A DNA stretch of 64,000 nt from Albula goreensis (lineage: Eukaryota > Chordata > Actinopteri > Albuliformes > Albulidae): the NCBI GenBank assembly GCA_022829145.1, contig CM040742.1, forward strand, positions 18,250,631 through 18,314,630, written 5' to 3'. Below are positions 59,131 through 64,000 of the stretch, in pieces (the first letter of the stretch is position 1; every line of letters begins with the position of its first letter). Made by a program: the position numbers and the translations under genes. A model generated the notes under the pieces. The model did no database searches, was not told where the DNA came from, and saw nothing but the letters and a program-made list of their open reading frames with translations.

Positions 59131-62100
59131 TTCAATCATGTTTGACCCCCCTCCCCCACCACCTCTTTCCCCTGCCCAAAGCCCACCACAACTTCCCTCA
59201 CCACTGTAACTTCGTCCATCTATTTTGTATTAATTTCTGGAGCGTGTAGACGCACGCCTACAGTACATCTCAAACCCTGACACTCTGACTGTCCCTGCCA
59301 CCGCCCACACAGATTAGGTTTCATAAGATGGAGGAGATGATAGCACAAATGAGCCGACCATGACCTTTTCTTTCCCTCTGCTATTTTTATTTGACATGGC
59401 CATGGTTGAACAGTGAGGGGTCTCACTTTGATGCTATCACCCTCAAAGGAAACAGGCCCAGTTATCCATGGATCCAGAATTTCTGTTTGACAGGTCTGGA
59501 GCACAATCAGAGCAAAGGCATATCAGCCATTTTATATGTTTTCCACCTAGATCGGCCCACAGATAAATTCCCAATGCTACTGGGGAACATCTATTTAGCC
59601 TTCTGTCATACAGTAGGACATACATAAATAATATAATAATATTTAGACATAAATACATATATGACTATGGATTTTCAGTGCTCGAAAACAAAAGCATGCA
59701 GTCATGCTCAAGTTACAGAGAAACAGAGAATCACTCATCTTGTTTAATGAGTGATTGTCATACAAAACAAGCAAGTGTCATGCCGTGTTTGCTATGAAAC
59801 ATGCTGTCTGTGTGCCCTTTCATTTAAGTACCACACAACTTTTTTCCACTCATAAATGTCTTGTTTTCTGCTAGCTGTCTTGTTCGAAGATGGCTAACAA
59901 TTTTGACAATAGAACATCTGCATTAAATCTCACAATGCCAGGTTGGACAGCTATTCATAGCTGAGCTGGCAAAAGCTCACTCTTAAAAGGTCATCAAATT
60001 ATTTATAACTGTCTGTCGTATGGCTCACACAAACACCTCCAGGTTAGTTTTTTTTTACTTGCATAAGGAACTCATTAATAAGTCCTAGCAATCCTTCAAC
60101 AGTGGAGAAACAGCATACAACCAGCACAGTAAAAGATTTAAGAGTCAAAATATTCTCTCCAGGTGAAGTGAAATAAAAATAAGGTCAAAGCAGGAACGAA
60201 GTAAATCCAGGGTATTCTTTGATTTTGATTTGATGAAGTCGTTTAAAGTGGATAATCTGCATTACATTGATAAATGACATCCTGGCACGGATTTGTGTTG
60301 AAGCACTCCTGTAGTCATGTACAACAATATGAGGCGATACAGAAAACAGGGCCAGGCAAGCTTTTGTAAAATCAACTCCACTATTTTCGAAAGTGCCATA
60401 CCTGACAAAGGCAGTGCTGGGAGAAATGTTGTTTGTTTGTTAATAATCACATAGAAACACTGTTCATTCTTCACCGCCCCCCGCCCCCCCATCTGCATTC
60501 TTTTGTTCTATCCATGATGCATGTGTATGTGCTATGTTTCGATTTTGCATATTTTGAGGAACAATCTGTTATTTCAGTGTGCATCGGCTTCACTCTTGCA
60601 CGCGCGGATCATTCTGAGGCTCTACCGTGTCAACCATGGGCCGCCCAGCCTACGCCACTGCAGATGGCAAACCAATTCATCTGCCATCTCTGTCATACTA
60701 GATGACAACCAGATAACCTTAGCAGGTCTGACAGTCTGAGTGTCACTGAGCCAAACGGTTGACAGAGCATAATAGCGACCTGAAGCCGGCGACTGTGAAT
60801 GAGCTTGTCAAGACAGGAGAGCTCCATCAAAAGAGAGAATGGAAGACAGAATGGAAACCCTGAACAGCAACATGAGTGATTCTATCTATTCTGTCTCTTG
60901 GAACAAACTGTTTTCCCTTTCATGTGTGAACCATACTAATATTTGTTTCCTTTTATGCATGGTTGATGAAGTATAGCTTGGAGGGAAAACACACATCAGT
61001 TCCTCAAGGTATTTAAAGGCAGCAGCTGACCAAACTAATCGTGGTCAATGTTTGCCTGAACTGTCTGCTGCAGTTATCAGTTATACAAATCCTAACAGGC
61101 TGAGCTAGCGTGGTACAGATCTGAAAAGTTGCCATGTGTTTTCTGAGAACTTTCGGTGTGGGGAATGGTAGGGGAGGAGTGACTGAACTTGAGGAAGTTC
61201 TGGCAGAAGGACAGCTGATGGACAGCTGCTTGAGACAAGCAGGGCAGCAATATGGTGCTTTAAGGGTAAGATGTAAATTATGAAATCTACATATTACTGT
61301 TTCTGTTGTTCTAGTTGGACCAGCAGGAGCTGGAACCTTTTTTTTAATCAAATTTAAGCCAAAATGGACACCTTGTGGTTCTATACCAGTCAATGAAAAT
61401 TGCAACAATTTGTGAAACAATCACAACTCCTGCCCTGTTGGACCCAGGAGTTTGAAATAAATGTCAATAGATCTTCATCGCCAACAGTATCTAATGACTT
61501 ACCACTATAAAGAAATTACAGTACAAGTTCTGAGATAAGGAACCCAGTGATATGAAAACTACTCGCTGTGCATAGGTAAAAATCTCTGGGGAACAGTTTT
61601 CCTTGCCAGGAAAAGAGAGAAAAAGTTGTAAGCTATTACAACCTAATTTTCTGATATACGAGTTGTAGGTGTTGTGTTGCATTGCCAGGTGACCTTTATA
61701 TATTTATAAACACCCTAAAGGTCATTATACATTGATCTTCAAATGTTTAGCCATGAGAGCAGTCATACAGGGGTGGAAAACTTTCAACCACATATGGTAA
61801 ATTTGTTTATCTTTCATCACAGTTAACCATATCTGGTAAAGTCCACAACACACAGGAGAGCCTTCTTATAATAGTATTAGCTAAATGCAAGGTAATAATG
61901 ATGACCAAATCAATTTTACCATGACTGAATTTCTCCCCATGAAATAAAACCCACAGTGAAATGTCTCCAAAGTTACCAGTAGCTAAAACTAATGAGAAAC
62001 ATGATAACCACACGGTACTTCAACTGCAACAGCCTTCATAACTTTCAGAATTAAGAATAATTCCCTTCTCAAGGAGTTGGTATCTCAGGGTTTGTCCTTT

Positions 62101-62936
62101 TATAGTCAATGATAAGCCAATTAACATGCTCTGCGTTATTAGAGTTTTAAACAAAGACTTGGGGAAAATATTTCTAGATAACCCTCACAATATTTTCCTA
62201 AACCAGCTTTTGTCATAGATGCCATATACCCATTATGCTATCAGATTTGCATTTGTTTCTTACAGGAAAGCTGTACATTCAGTGGGATCATCGTGGCTAT
62301 CAGTGGTTTGACCTCTCCATAACTGGTGCTTTTGGCTACAGTTGCTCATTATTTCTTATGTTAGCAACTGGTCTATGGAGCCACACTTCTGGGCTGTGCA
62401 TGTGTATGCGCTCACCATTTTAAGGAAGTGTTCAAGTCTTGTTTCGGTTCTGTGATGCATGAGAGCATCAGACACCGGCAGGGGAGGGAAATGGAACAGG
62501 CTAATTTGCTTCAAAAGGTGATTAACCATTGTGAGGCTGGGCTGGAAGTACTTCACCCCCACATGCCCCCCCTTCCCCCAACGATAGTTGTGTGGCACTG
62601 TGATTATGATCACATACAAGGAAGTGGCATCCATCCTTCATAGCTGCCACGTTTGAATGCCATCTGTTTTTGGAACCACAACCTTAGGAGCTGTTGGCAT
62701 GAAAGAACCTTCAGATCATAAAAAAGACAGTCACAAATTTTCTGTGACCCCATTTCTATGCGAAGCTTTCAGATGTGGAATCTGCCTTTTGTGGAATCTC
62801 AGCACAATGCCAGAGTGGCATTTGTCTTTAAACTGCAACAGACAAGGTAGTGGGGAGTCATACCCATCTGACTTGCATATATGCAATTCAGGGCATACCT
62901 CTGAATTGCATACTGCCAGTGGTAGGGGTGAGAGAT

Positions 62937-62967
62937 TGTCATTTAGCAGATGCTCTTGTCCAGGGTC
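62937..62967 (-). repeat. SINE tail fragment (reverse orientation)
   Basis: 'catttagcagatgctcttgt' followed by 'ccagggt' is the reverse complement of the common teleost SINE tail. No head is recognisable next to it. Confidence 0.45.
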
Positions 62968-63387
62968 CCCTCCATTTCCGTACCCACAATGCACTGGTAG
63001 GTCGTCTAAGGTCAAAGAGGGAAGCGCCAGGCCACCCAAATGCAAAGCAGGCAGAGATAGAGGCTTCGGGATATCAATGTGATTCCATCTCCCAACCACC
63101 AGCTCCCTCTGCACCCACCACCACCCCACCACCCTTCCACCCCCGAGCCAATTTTAGGAACAGGGAGAAAATTATACCAACTTAACCGCTGCCAAGTAGA
63201 TACGAGCCGATATCAATCTGGCATTTATCTCCATCCACAGTTATGACACGGATCCAGTTCTCAGCCCCAGTGCTCTGTTAGAGTATTGAGTTGTGGAAGT
63301 ATAGCAGGCCATAATGTGTATGTTACCTCACTGTAACCAACAACCACCATGCTTCCCATCCCAGCCTACTGAGCAAATGAACTCTCT

Positions 63388-63388
<1 letters not shown>

Positions 63389-63484
<96 letters not shown>
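63389..63484 (+). repeat. (GT)48 microsatellite
   Basis: An uninterrupted dinucleotide run of 96 bp. The Cys/Val repeat frame over it is an artefact. Confidence 0.97.
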
Positions 63485-63486
<2 letters not shown>

Positions 63487-64000
63487 CTTAATTCAGATGT
63501 TGAATACAATGTGAAAGCTCAAATGAATGTTCTTTCTCCAGTATGTGTTAGCAGAATACAGCCCTGATACTCTTGTGAGTAATGGGACACATGGATTGTG
63601 CTTAGGCCATTAGGAGAGCACCACACATTTAAACATTTATTCATATTTACATATATATGTAATTTGACAATACAAATTTAGATTGATAATGGTTTCTGTC
63701 CTCTTGTCAAAACCATTGTCAGTTACATAAACTGGATAAATTTAGACATGGCAATAAATGAAAGCATTTATGCAGTGTCCGTCAGGCTCATCTTATTGGG
63801 AATGAGATGATATATCGCCCTACCAAGTCTGAAAGGTTGGATGTGTGCCAAACAGCTTCACAGGACAGGCCATGGCTCAGAGATGCAATCAGAGTGTATG
63901 AGTGTGTATCTGTGTATCTGGTGTGTATGAGTGGTGATTCTCTGCAAAATATACATATGCATGAACATACACAAATGCCAATGTAGAAGGTTATACCAAA

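Larger units (their letters stand above)
57894..64000. other. gene-free region at the right edge
   Basis: No recognisable exon or RNA gene. It contains a diverged minisatellite (58.7-59.1 kb), a short SINE-tail piece (62.9 kb) and a long (TG)n (63.4 kb). Open frames up to about 140 codons (61.0-61.4, 62.7-63.1 kb) show no family resemblance. Confidence 0.7.

Noticed and set aside
63389-63484. Cys/Val repeat protein frame
   Set aside because: Translation of a (GT)n microsatellite.

Overview
The window is nuclear DNA of a vertebrate, almost certainly a ray-finned (teleost) fish. It has GT-AG introns, long AT-rich non-coding stretches, many (TG)n and other microsatellites, tRNA-derived SINE tails of the kind common in teleosts, and decayed Ty3/gypsy-type retrotransposons. 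There is nothing bacterial or plasmid-like, no operon and no CRISPR array. Most short open frames are chance frames.

Two protein-coding genes are supported, and they diverge from each other. On the minus strand, 8890-9721 is the first coding exon of KCTD16, an auxiliary subunit of GABA-B receptors; it carries the BTB and H1 domains. The C-terminal exon was not found and probably lies beyond the left edge, so positions 1-8889 are read as intron. On the plus strand, 26.2-35.7 kb is a complete YIPF5 gene (a five-pass Yip1-family membrane protein of the early secretory pathway). It has a putative non-coding first exon, five coding exons (27258-27367, 28009-28187, 30009-30154, 32764-32945, 33268-33430; 259 codons plus stop, with all phases consistent) and a 3' UTR with two AATAAA signals. 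YIPF5 and KCTD16 are also divergent neighbours on human 5q31, so the block is conserved synteny. The region just upstream of YIPF5 carries NRF1-like and ETS-like sites and may be a shared bidirectional promoter.

Layout: 1-8.9 kb KCTD16 intron; 8.9-9.7 kb KCTD16 exon; 9.7-25.8 kb non-coding (KCTD16 upstream region or 5' intron) with a hAT-like palindromic MITE at 23.2-23.6 kb; 25.8-26.2 kb candidate promoter; 26.2-35.7 kb YIPF5, with a fold-back element and a SINE in its introns; 35.7-53.1 kb gene-free DNA with microsatellites, a striking 82-nt hairpin at 39.8 kb and a small MITE at 49.4 kb; 53.1-57.9 kb a composite of two decayed gypsy-type LTR elements joined head to head; 57.9-64 kb gene-free DNA with a diverged ~60-bp minisatellite at 58.7-59.1 kb and a long (TG)n.

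No convincing new biological system was found. The observations most worth checking are the head-to-head retroelement composite (its minus-strand half has integrase before reverse transcriptase, as in Gmr1-like elements), the near-perfect hairpin at 39793-39874, the candidate bidirectional promoter, and the palindromic MITE with an apparent 8-bp target duplication. Family assignments rest on sequence features recognised by eye; no database search was run.
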